The translations under genes and the position numbers were made by a program. From the NCBI GenBank assembly GCA_032622095.1, contig CP136067.1, positions 52,987,899-53,051,898 of the forward strand: a DNA stretch of 64,000 bases. Direction: 5' to 3'. Positions 24,304 to 34,399 of this stretch are shown one piece after another (the first letter of the stretch is position 1; every line of letters starts with the position of its first letter). The DNA is from Siphonodentalium dalli (lineage: Eukaryota > Mollusca > Scaphopoda > Gadilida > Siphonodentaliidae). Under the pieces are notes generated by a model. It worked only from the letters and a program-made list of their open reading frames with translations. It ran no database searches and had not been told where the DNA came from.

Positions 24304-25140
24304 CGCCCCTTTGTATCTGACATATCTCCTACCAGCACGCTCCAGAGAACGATCGGAATATAACTTTAAATTTCCAAATAAATTGTATTCCTATTTCGCT
24401 AATATTGAACATTTTAAACAGTCATTTCTCCCATCCGTTGTTCTGGAATGTATCAAATTACCTGTGTATATAATCAATGCAACCTCCATTTCAGATTTCA
24501 AAGCCAATATAGGGATTATAGACCCAATAACTACCCCCCCCCCCCTCTTATTTTTATACAGGAAAAATGAAAATTAATACAATACACTGTAAAATCCGGA
24601 ATCATTGTAGTGATCTCCGTTCGGATTGTTTGATAATCACATATCCGATTCGCCTATATGCCCCTGTAACTTAGACATTGAAGACGCCAATCACTATTTT
24701 CATGTATGCCCTTTATTTATGAATCAGAGAATTGACTTCTATCGAAATCTAAGCATTAATGGCTTTCAATCATTAAAAGCAAAAATTTCTTCTAATGGGG
24801 TTAAAGGTATATCAAACCACAAGAACACTACTCTTTTTCGCATTACTCAATCTTTCATAGCTAATACAAAGCGTTTTGAACAATCCCATGTATGATATCA
24901 TTGTTAGTCTCGCCACTCATCTTTCAAACTCACTGAACTCTAGGCTTTTTTCATAACCGAGATTGGCCGACATCCGCAGCACACACACTCTGCACTACTA
25001 TTTATAAACACTATGCTACATCTGCTATGTATTTTTATGTATGTTCCATGATTGTGTCAGGAGAGGGGCAACTTATAAGTTTTGTAACTTGTGCCCCGAT
25101 CCTTATGTATATTATCTTTATAGATACATTAAAATATGTT
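24304..25140 (+). pseudogene. LINE 3' end (RT C-terminal region and 3'UTR), 5'-truncated
   Basis: Two plus-strand frames, with a frame change around a C-run at 24535-24545, encode the C-terminal part of a non-LTR reverse transcriptase protein. The second (24626-24895) has the characteristic cysteine/histidine motif ICPCNLDIEDANHYFHVCPL and ends IANTKRFEQSHV. About 240 bases of 3'UTR follow, with an imperfect hairpin (GGGGCAACTTATAAGTTTTG ... TTGTGCCCC). The element has lost its endonuclease and catalytic RT core and is dead. A related C-terminus is at 34430-34749. It is inserted in the minisatellite, within intron 1 of the cysteine-rich gene. Confidence 0.7.
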
Positions 25141-25502
25141 TAAAGTAAAGTGACCGTATGGTCTATGGTGAGGTGGATTGCAGGGTATCGGTATGTTCTG
25201 AAGGCTGCATGGCCATTGGTGAGGTGTATATGTATACATGGAGTGACTCTATAGGCATGGATGGGGTGTGTATGTATATCTTTAGTGGCTATATGATCAT
25301 GGGTGTGGCCAATAGGTATACGTCTTGGAGTGACCGTATGGTCAATGGTGAGGTGGATTGCAGGGTATCGGTATGTTCTGAAGGCTGCATGGCCATTGGT
25401 GAGGTGTATATGTATACATGGATCGAGTGACTCTATAAGCATGTGTGGTGTGTATATGTATATCTTTAGTGGCTATATGATCATGGGTGTGGCCAATATG
25501 TG
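25141..25502 (+). repeat. Minisatellite, central part with 180-bp duplication
   Basis: Two near-identical units of about 180 bp (from 25146 and from 25326) share CAGGGTATCGGTATGTTCTG and CTGCATGGCCATTGGTGAGG. Each is itself made of the smaller degenerate unit. Confidence 0.85.
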
Positions 25503-25838
25503 TTTATCACATAATTTGGCCATAAAAGCAGTTTCATAATTATCGGTAATAGACACGTTTAATATCAGCGCGTGCGATGACGTCACGGCGTTCTTCAAAT
25601 AACTTGCGATCGCTGTAGTTTATGATTGTTGTTTTTGATGAATATTTCGCGTTGCTTCGGGTTTATTTGATCATGTGATAAAAGGTATCTCACACTCGTC
25701 CTATTTTATACGTAATTTATCAACCTCGTCCTCTAAATTCTATTTGAGCCTCGGTAAACATCGGCTCAAATCGAATTTAGTGAACTCGGTTGATAAATTC
25801 CGTATAAAATAGAAACTCATGTGAGATACTCTATATAT
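25503..25838. mobile_element. Hairpin element, copy 1 (full length)
   Basis: Starts TTTATCACATAATTTGGCCA and ends in CTCTATATAT. The copy at 47991-48327 is almost identical, and a truncated one lies at 51278-51432. The 3' part (25685-25829) is a long imperfect palindrome whose arms include GTATCTCACACTCG...TATTTTATACG and centre on GAGCCTCGG / CGGCTC. The first half contains TGACGTCA (a CRE-like palindrome) and GCGATCGC. No coding capacity. The insertion splits the minisatellite. Confidence 0.8.
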
Positions 25839-26470
25839 GAAGTGACTGTATGGCAAATGGTGATGTGAATTGGTAAACAATGATATGACCATGATATGAA
25901 TTGGTAAACAAGGATATGACTATGAATGTGGTTATGAGTATTCAGTCGGTGGCTGGATAGTCATGAGTGAGGTGTATATGCAAGCCTGGAGTGTATGAAT
26001 GGCCGTGTGTGTGGGGGTATTGGCATATTTAGAACGGCTATATGGCCATTGGTGATGTGTATATGTGTACTTGGAGTGACTCTATTGTTATGGGTGTGGT
26101 GCATATGTATATATTGAGTGGCTACATGGCCATGGGTTGTGGCAAACAATATATACATGTAGTGATTGTATGGCCAATGGTGAGACGAATGTGCATACAA
26201 GAAGTAACTGTTGTCATGAATGTGGTGTATAGAGTGATTATACGATCATGGGTGAGGTGTAGAAGTATACCCGATGTACATACATGGTGACTCATGACTG
26301 TATAGTCAAGTGTGTGTGATGTACGAGTATACCCAAGTATGGCTGTATGGTCATGGGTGAAGTGTATGTGTGAAAAGTGACTGGCTACATGGTCATTTGT
26401 GTGGTGTTTATGTATACATGGAGCGAGTGTATCACCATGGGTGGGTTGTACAGGTGTACATTTGGGTGGA
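25839..26470 (+). repeat. Minisatellite, right part
   Basis: Continuation of the degenerate repeats (GTATGGCCAATGGTGAGACG, ACATGGTCATTTGTGTGGTG). Both boundaries with the hairpin element are sharp. Confidence 0.7.
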
Positions 26471-28022
26471 TATCGCTTCCTAGAATATCTCAGGGATGTA
26501 TTAATCGATATAGAGGTAATGTCAGAGAGTTCTAACTTCTACGTCTTGATGGTGGTTTATATGCACAATGGGGGAAATGTTTTTCCTGATATTCGTCAAT
26601 CAATTTCGATGCCAATGAGCCAGTCTTTTGATGCTATTGAGCCAGAGTATCCACATAATGTGGCCCGTTGGAGTTCAGTTTCAAAGTTCTGTCCATTTCC
26701 GTACAAAAACATGGTCAGAATTCCGAAAGATGATTTTGGCAAAAGACCATACTGCGCCCTTTTTAATGAATTAGTCATGCCGCATAAGGTACATGGAAAA
26801 CCAGAATAGAAAATGTAGTTGTCAATTGATTAAGTAACATGGTTAATACAAAGTGAGTCACAATGTGAATAATGTTCGGGATATATCTGAAAAATCTACT
26901 TTTTAAAATCATGTTTGGATGCCATTTTGTAAACCATCTTGAGTAATTTTTACCGATTTTGGTGTAAAGTTTGTGATAGAAAAAGTCCAATAATTCTGGT
27001 AATGCCAGTGTTTGAAATAGCAAAAATTAACCAAGGTGCATCATAAACTTGTATGCAGTTGAATGGCACGGTGGGGCAATATTTACAATTTTCCATATTT
27101 TGGTCGCCATTTTGAGCTAAAGAGACAATTTGTGTACCATTGTGTTGGAATATTCATAAGAATTGGAATTCCTCACTTAGATTGCACGGTTCTTCCCATT
27201 GCTTGACGAAATATGACAAGAATACAACTGTGATTTTTTGGTGAAATTTATACCGCGTTCTGTAAAATCAAATTTTTGAACTGTGTGTATTGTCTCAACT
27301 AGTTCGAAGTATATATTTTTCGCCAGGCAGAGCCTCGCGAAAAATCATACTTCTAACTACTAACAAACGTATCGCTTCTCATCGGGGAAGCCATTGCTAT
27401 GGTACAGGAACACCCCTAGGTAAGGAACCTTAATATCATACTCACACTCACCCTCCCATTTCACTCCCCCCCCCCTTCAAGCTTTTTGTTTTGTTTTGCA
27501 AACATTCGATAGAGAAAGCTATAATGTGGCTGTCAGAATACGAACGCAAAATGGTTATAAAATGCATTTTACTTCTCGTGTAGTTAGCGTTCTGAAAGGT
27601 TTTGTATGCTGGCACCATATGGATTTCTGTGACGACATGACCTGCAAATTATACAAATTTGCCAGTGTGTGAAGGCTATTTATGGGTTGGTTTAGATTGT
27701 CAGACTCTAGAACTCTAAAAAGAGAGTTTCACCACGATTTTACATTTGTCAGGCAAGAAAACGTGAAATAAAAACTCTGATAAAACGCGTTCACGCTTTC
27801 GCTGCACAAGAAAAAAACCTGCATATTTTAAAGAGCGTTTATATTATGCTGTTTCGTGCTAGTTCTCGTAATATTATTTTTTATTGCCAATGTGATGCAA
27901 GTAATTTAAATTTTCCATCTGCCTGCTGAATGGAAATTTGGCATATAGCAGAACTTATATGGTAAATGTGGTGAATAACCCGATGTGGGATCTTTAATTG
28001 ATATAACAAAAAAAGTACTCAC

Positions 28023-28300
28023 CTCCATATTCCAAAATTCAATTGACTACACGGTCGAATCACCAGTTTCCAGTTGACGAGGATATCACACGAAGTAGAT
28101 ATCGTCTCAATGCGTACGCATTCAAAGAGAAAGTTGATTCTGCCAATCCAATTAGTGATGACGCGCTTGTCCAACTGTGAACATCCAACACACCCGTATT
28201 TTGTTGTGGTTACGATCGACTTAACCGGGATGGAATATCGGACAGCCAATAACCGTGGCGTTTCAATGACAAGCAACCTTTCTTTAATCTTTATTTCGAA
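28023..28300 (-). CDS. Cysteine-rich gene, exon 1: 5'UTR and first two codons
   Basis: The minus strand reads GGAATATGGAG|GTGAGTACTT. The donor is strong. The last six exonic bases are ATG GAG (28028-28023), with A at -3 and G at +4, a good start context. They join in phase to exon 2, giving MELSTWLLAILFVARG, a convincing signal peptide. Only these six bases would be coding. The upstream limit is unknown; 28300 is approximate. An overlapping upstream frame begins with an ATG at 28274-28276 and runs across the exon in another phase, so the exon could instead code for something else. Exon and donor are seen; the link to exon 2 across 7.35 kb is inference. Confidence 0.55.
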
Positions 28301-30369
28301 TATTAAATCAAGCTAGGAATCGATCCGGACAACCGATTGGAGTGCTGCTGCGCAAGTCATGCTACCAATCAGCTTCATGTTAATGTAATCGCATACATAA
28401 AACATATATATCTGATTACGTTGCGCTCTCTTACACACAACCCAATGTCCATAAAACCGTTGTTCGTCCGCTTGTTGTGTGTTCGAGACAGCAGTGAAAA
28501 AAACTGTTTGCTGTTGTTCCGATCATCCTGGTGCCAGTACTATACAAACCTTTTGCATGCGTAAATTACAAGATAGTAAAACATCGAGTACTATATATAT
28601 ATCGTCAATCATGCACGTTCTTATGATGTGAAATTTATTAAACTGGCTAAACTCAACATTGATTGTCATGCATTGTGTGTTTTTTATAAACTAAATTCAC
28701 GGTTAGTAATCACGTGGTTTCGAGGTTCGTGAGTTACACACACTCAAAATGGTCGAGACGAGCGCAAACGTGCACAAACATAATATAGCATGCATCAGAT
28801 CGCCCATGAACTATTTTACAAGATTTAATCACGTATATTTTGAAAGTGTTATAAATGTAATGTATATATTCATCACACAATTTGCCCCTAAATCCGGCCT
28901 CATATCTTTGGAAAGACACACGTGTATTACCGGCACGCGCAGTAACATAAGAGCTTAGAGCAATTATATCGATCCCGGATTTAGTATGGTGTTTAGTATA
29001 GTATTTAGTATTATGTCAATTAGAATATAATTATGATATTCAATTTGTGTTGGGTTATTTAGTGTTGACTGTGAGATAAACATGGATGATAAGGGTGGTT
29101 GAAAAAAATTTGTCAACACGAAAAGACACATTTAAAATGGAATAGTGTTTTCTTGAAGGTGTCTTTACTTCCTCTCTGGTTGTGATAATGCATATGCTAT
29201 TTTGGGATCAATCAAATGAAAAATGCTGCATATATAGAGAACGCCAAATGACAAATTTACAGAAAAAAAATCAAGCCTAGAAGGCTGTGGGCGGCCATCT
29301 TTTTCATCGAAAATGGTTCAGCTTCAGTCTATAGGTCATCAAGATAATGCATGTGATAATTATGCACTCAGCTGAGGGATATAGGCGTTGCTCATAAATG
29401 ACGGCTGCAGTTCCAATGAAATCAAATGTAGAAATCCAAGATTGCTAATGGCGGTCATATTTTTGAAACAATAAATCAGATTAATCGGATGAAAGATGTG
29501 ATGTCCAGAGGTGATGTTAACTGGTCGGAAGTGTCCAACAATTAAAACTTGCTGTATATGTTGGAAGAGTTCAACCCGAGGGGAGGGGTGAGAATGAAAC
29601 TTGGAAATTTCGGTCTGGTTCAAGGGGCATGCAGTTAAGAGACCAGCCATGAGAACATGGGCGTGGCGACATGACAGTTGTGGTGTCTCACCCAACCCCA
29701 ACTTTGGCCAAAATGTTCAACATTTGGAAATTTCATGCCTTAACATTCCATTTCATTGCAAATTGAAATAAATATTAGGTTGAATTGTTCCGAGAGTTTG
29801 ATATTTCAACCATGCAGTATATAGTGTGAAATTAGTAGTTTTTAGACAAGAATCGAATGTTTACCTACCTTGGATGGGCGCTTCAGAAGGGGTGAAGTTT
29901 GAAATTTCAAGTTGGGTACCAACAATAGAGACCCTCTATGGTCACGCCCCTTCACAAATGTCATACATTGCTTCAGTATTCTTCGATACATGTTAATACT
30001 TCAGATTGTTTTCCTCGAGAAAATCGCGTGGACACAGCAGTTTGAATGCGTTCTGGACAAATCTAAACATCCAAAATGCTAACCTATGTTAAAAATATAC
30101 ATTGCATGCAGATGTGCCATGTAACCACTAACACGTATATCCATGTCCAATTGCGTGCTGACTGGAACCAGATGCGTGTGGGGTGTGTGGGAGCACGAAT
30201 TTGGTCAAAATAAATTTTGAGTCTAAGTGTTCTTAGTCCAGCGGTGGCCTCGAAAATGGGGAAACTGAGTTCAAATTCGAGTGGGAGAGCACGAATTTTT
30301 CATGCGAATATCAAACGAATGTCTTAAGCCGAACGCTTAAATAAATTCACGCATCTCATGGTATTGTGT
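28301..30369. other. Stretch with no recognisable gene
   Basis: Includes an AT-rich TATATATATAT run at 28585-28600, roughly 300 bases upstream of exon 1 of the cysteine-rich gene, a possible but unproven core promoter. Between 28600 and 30369 I see no exon, RNA gene or clear mobile element. Confidence 0.4.
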
Positions 30370-30718
30370 TTTAAAGGGGGACTGTACACTAAATCCGGCC
30401 ATTTGTTGGGACCATCTCATTTTATACTCGACATAATCTATGCAACAAATGAATGAGTTTGAACCATGGATGAGTGCAATATACAGTCAGTTACCGTATG
30501 AACGATACAAACAACATGGTAATTATAACGAAAATGATTTTATGACTCCAGCCATAAATTCATTTTCATTATAATTACCATGTTGTTTACATTGTTGATA
30601 GAGCACAAGAGTGTATTTTGCACTAATCAATTCATTCATTTGTTGCCTACATTATGTTGAGTATAATAGGAGATGGTCCCATAAATGGCCGGATTTAGTG
30701 TACAGTACCCCTATAAAG
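30370..30718. mobile_element. Snapback MITE, copy 2
   Basis: Same family as 12870-13222. Left end TTTAAAGGGGGACTGTACAC, right end GTGTACAGTACCCCTATAAA, with a long central stem (AACATGGTAATTATAACGAA and its complement). It is better preserved at the ends than copy 1: the outer 27 bases pair nearly perfectly. Confidence 0.85.
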
Positions 30719-31251
30719 GAACAAATATGGGGTAAATATTGAAATTGGGAGTCCATTTGACTTGACTAATTCTCTATTTTGGTCCAATTTACAAACAATT
30801 CAATTCAATTAAATATAATAGTAACTCTGTCATCATAAAAGACATTACAGGGACAATGCATATGACACAATTACTTATCATTAGTATATATACATGTACA
30901 TGTATACAAACACAACAAATCATTAAATAGAGAATGCATGGTATACTATAATACATCGATGTCGCGTTTAATAGATGTATACTTATGGATAATAATATAT
31001 GGATAATATATTTACCAATAAATGGTCTATGGTGTGTATCAACGAAGTTATATTTACTTATATACATGTGTGTACTCGCGCACCTACAGATGTGAACGCG
31101 CGTAAGCCTCAGGAGTTTCTGAAAAATTCCAAAATCTTTTTAATAAATATCGAAAGGTTTTTTGTTTTGCGCTCGCTATTTTTATTGAATAATTGGTTCA
31201 ACTTCAAAGTGTTTGGTCTATTGAAATAATATGGTTTGATGTATCTTACTC

Positions 31252-31497
31252 TCATATACCCTTTAATTTTTCACACTTCGAGATAACGCGGAATTCATCT
31301 CCTAACTCTGCATTATATAATGTGCACTTTATTTCCGAGTAGTCTCGGTTTGTCCATGATCCTTCTTCGATTGGTAATTTATGATTTATTGTCCGGAATC
31401 TCATGAGAGCGTGTATCATATATGTATCGCTGGATGACAAATATTGTTCGCGAACAAAGTTATCTTCCATAGGATTTTGGTGGAGATTTCCCACCAA
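31252..31497 (-). pseudogene. LINE RT C-terminal fragment
   Basis: The minus-strand frame contains MRFRTINHKLPIEEGSW followed by CTLYNAELGDEFRVISKCEK, the pattern (R-F-R-T-x-N-H-K-L-P, then C-x-L-x-N...GDEF...C) seen at the C-terminus of many animal non-LTR RT proteins. One cysteine and one histidine of the usual Cys/His motif are replaced (TLYN, RVIS), and the frame is closed on both sides. Probably the 3' remnant of the same element as the ORF1 remnant at 31736-32690, after loss of the endonuclease and RT core. Confidence 0.6.
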
Positions 31498-31735
31498 GTT
31501 GAGTATTGTTCACAGCTACACGGCCGGTGTTATTGAACGAACACTGTTTCTGAGGATTTCCTTGTTTGAATTTGAGTGGTGATTTTGGCTTTTGTGTTTG
31601 CTTATGCCGATAATTCTGAGTTCTCGTTATGGCCCCTGCAGTTAATTTATAGTTTGGCAGAACGAAACTTATTTCTGATGAACTTTGCTTTTGCTGGTGC
31701 TGCCATTCTCGCTGTTGGTGTCGTGGTTGTTGATT

Positions 31736-32690
31736 TTAACGTTGTTGTTGTTGTTGTTGTTGCTGTTGTTGTTGTTTTTTATGTTGTTGTTTACCTCGTA
31801 GAGGACTATTGGCGCGATCAGTTAACACAGTATTTGTTTGTGAATTATCCTGTCTGTAGTTTGGCTTGATGTTAGGCGAAAATTGCTTATTGTCGACGTA
31901 TATTCTGTCAGAAACAACTCGAGCTTTGTGTCCCTTATTTCGGGTGTCTATTGCAATCGGATTTAGCATTTCTTTCCTATACTCGTTTACCGAGGTGGGA
32001 TAATGTGATCGTTTATGTAGTATTTCGTTCCATTCAACAAACCACTAGCTTTCCCTATCGACTCCTTATCCTTCAATTTACTGAATTTAACAAGAATTGG
32101 CCGTTTCCCCTTGTCGTCAAATTTTCCCATACGCCTTACTTGCTCGAATTCTATTATCCTTACGAATATGTAGTGATTGCCTGATGAATTCTTCAAGAAC
32201 AGTTTCAGTTGTAATGTCGTCCTTGTCCCTTTCGAATTCATCTACGCCGCTGAATATTAAATCACAGTGCATTGCATCAATTTGTAAATTTGTTACCTGC
32301 TCAATCACATACTGTGTTCGTCTATCCATGAGGTCGAGTTTGGCACTTTTCTGGTATTCTTCCACTTTCATCTGTTTTTGAGCTTGGTTTGTATCGTCCA
32401 GTCTTTGTTCAAGAATGTCCTGTTTACATTCAATCGAAGCTAGCTACTCTTCCCGACAATGCTCTGACAGACTGTTCAATCGATGTGAGTTTATGATTGA
32501 TTTCTGATTTTGAATTTATGGTCCATACTGTCAGAATTGAAATTATGTGATTCAGCTTTGAGTCGGTGTCACCTCCGCTGCACATAATGCTATTCACTTC
32601 CAAGTTACTATTGTTCTGAGTGTTTGATTTAGGGTGATTATGAATGTGGGTATCCATACCTCCTCCTGTCGACGATCTGGTTGGGTTCAA
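31736..32690 (-). pseudogene. LINE ORF1-like remnant with polyQ tract
   Basis: Three overlapping minus-strand frames (32690-32430, 32371-32117, 32241-31987) and a fourth (31969-31736) form a broken ORF1 protein. In order they encode a Ser/Asn-rich N-region, a coiled-coil-like segment (INHKLTSIEQSVRALSGRV, then RRTQYVIEQVTNLQ), an RRM-like core (DLIFSGVDEFERD), a basic segment (VRRMGKFDDKGKRPILVKF) and a C-terminal part (NKGHKARVVSDRIYVDNKQF). The last is typical of CR1/L2-type ORF1 proteins. A GTT repeat at 31740-31786 gives about 11 glutamines. At least two frame changes and an in-frame stop make it non-functional. Confidence 0.6.
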
Positions 32691-32748
32691 GTATAGATTG
32701 ATGAGATCATGTTCACTTTGGATCGACCCTGCATTCCTTTGAAGTTAA

Positions 32749-33139
32749 CCCTTTACCCAACAGAAGGGCCCTGTGCCAATGCATTCTCTTATATATGCGA
32801 GTCGACCATAGGTCGCCTCGCATATATAAGAGAATGCATTGGCTTAACACATTAAAAATATAAAATTGTTAAAGAATGTAAGAAAAAATGGTAAAAAGTG
32901 TTAAAAAAAGGTTTTTTTTAGGCCAATGCATTCTCTTATATATGCGAGGCGACCTATGGTCGACTCGCATATATAAGAGAATGCATTGGCACATGGCATA
33001 ACAGTAACTATCACAATGTGGTCAATGAGCCGGTTCCAATGATATCCATATTTGTATGGTTCTATTGAGACAGACCGAAGATATTTTAGGCTGTTAAAGC
33101 TTTATTTGGCCGGTTTTGGCCGGTTTGTTGGGTAAAGGG
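32749..33139. mobile_element. piggyBac-type MITE with two palindromes (best copy)
   Basis: TTAA at 32745-32748 and 33140-33143. A perfect 14-bp terminal repeat: CCCTTTACCCAACA at the left, TGTTGGGTAAAGGG at the right. The inner palindromes (32776-32844, 32921-32989), built on CCAATGCATTCTCTTATATA, are reverse complements of each other around an A/T spacer. It lies between the ORF1 remnant and the frame at 33140-33436, which may be more of the same LINE. Confidence 0.85.
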
Positions 33140-33436
33140 TTAAAGGCTTGGTTTCCAGTTTTGAAGTCGAATATTAGAATATTCTGGGGTTTCGGGGTGA
33201 AATTCATTAGACATGTCACTGTTATAGTCAGTGTTTACTACACTAAGACTATTATACACTACAGATGACAAATCTGGTTGTTCAGTTCCATTTTCACCGA
33301 CGCCGCCATCTTTGTTTACTTTTTGAATTTGAAAAGATCTGCGACAGTGTTCAAAGTTGACATCTCTACCATCGTACCTTATTTTTCCGAATTTCACGAC
33401 ACATATTAATCCATAGTATCCAATAAGTATATACAT
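33140..33436 (-). other. 98-codon frame, possibly LINE-derived
   Basis: An acidic, Ser/Asn/Glu-rich minus-strand frame (NGTEQPDLSSVVYNSLSVVN) directly upstream of the ORF1 remnant and separated from it only by the MITE. It ends at the MITE junction. It could be the N-terminal part of the LINE protein or an unrelated chance frame. Confidence 0.3.
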
Positions 33437-33999
33437 CGTAGTATATGCGAAACTGAATCTCGAAATTTAACTTATTATCGGCGTTTTCGTTCCCAAAAAA
33501 TTCAAACGTCTTTATTGTTTGCGCATGCGCACGGCATCCCTCATGAATGTTTATTTTTATTTTAGTGCATGGCCATATATTGTCTTTAAACCTGGCTTGG
33601 AACAAAATTATACAAATGACATGCAGAGGACAAATCTGCGGTGGGGGTCTATACCCAACACACCCAGACCTTGTATATATATGATGTATGTATGTTTTTG
33701 CTTCCCCCTCCCGCTGAGGCTCACAGAAATACAAAACGGCAAAACTGCCTTTTTTTTAAAGTAAATATATCTGGCCATCTATGCATCATATTAATGGGTT
33801 CATGTGTGGTACATGTGTGGTACATGTGTGGTACATGTGTATCTAATTATTTTCTGATATGGAAAACGTACAGAAGGTGGTTTTATGGTGTCGAATCTTT
33901 AAGGATCAGATGCCCCGATTTTATCCTAGGAATTCACTCTTGCAATATTCATCATATCTTGTAGATATACGCTCTGCTGAATATATTTATGTCGCATAC

Positions 34000-34189
34000 T
34001 GTCACGATACTTTCGTCGCCTAACTTCGTCGCCACTGTCGAGCAATTCGGCGCTTTTCAATTAGCTCTCTATCTCCATTTGGGGTAAACAAAAGTTTGGC
34101 CAATAATTTGGCCAAATGAAATTTATAATGGCCAATTTCGGACAAAATTGGCCATTGACCAATTTGGCCACCGACAGCGCGAACACTGT
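34000..34189. mobile_element. hAT-like MITE fragment
   Basis: Matches 3910-4098 (TACTTTCGTCGCCTAA, CATTTGGGGTAAA, the GGCCAAA-rich region) and ends CAGCGCGAACACTG, an intact right terminus. The left terminus is missing. Confidence 0.55.
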
Positions 34190-34399
34190 TTATGTGCAAA
34201 AATAAATCATTCACAATACAATTATTTTTATAATGGAAAACAAATGCCCTGTGGCCAAGTAAGTTACCCAATTTCATGGCACACATTGGGGGTCACCTAG
34301 CACTCAATTGTTACAGACAACTATAGTTATTTTCCATTGACGACAGTGTTAGCTATAAGTCCCGCCGGCCATGGGTTAAGCCCATTTGAACTTCAAGTG

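Larger units (their letters stand above)
20669..28022 (-). other. Intron 1 of the cysteine-rich gene (7.35 kb)
   Basis: Bounded by GAG|GTGAGT at 28022 and TTTCCAG| at 20669. It holds the inverted tandem array at 21.0-21.7 kb, a possible retroelement tail at 22.2-22.8 kb, the poly-G repeat copy at 23.6-24.0 kb, the split minisatellite at 24.0-26.5 kb with its LINE insert, and a hairpin at 27306-27353. Nothing is recognised in 26480-27300 or 27360-28020. Confidence 0.5.
10545..28300 (-). other. Gene: secreted, membrane-anchored EB-like cysteine-rich protein (8 exons)
   Basis: Whole-gene entry. Joining eight exons by GT-AG introns gives one continuous 294-codon frame. Residues 1-16 form a signal peptide (MELSTWLLAILFVARG plus V). 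Residues 16-268 are cysteine-rich modules encoded by five exons that all start and end in phase 1. Residues 269-294 are a short linker and a hydrophobic tail (FIVVTIAIVTWDVMIRVW) with only a few residues after it, so the protein is either GPI-anchored or a single-pass protein without a cytoplasmic domain. The cysteine spacing C-x5-C-x7-C-x6-C with CxC motifs resembles the EB module of invertebrate extracellular proteins, which is inference from pattern. Function is unknown; an extracellular adhesion or recognition role is only plausible. Introns carry several MITEs. Missed exons are possible, since phase 1-1 exons can be added without breaking the frame. Confidence 0.8.

Noticed and set aside
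26399-26809. 136-codon plus-strand frame
   Set aside because: It starts in the minisatellite, has no recognisable domain, and the opposite strand is equally open.
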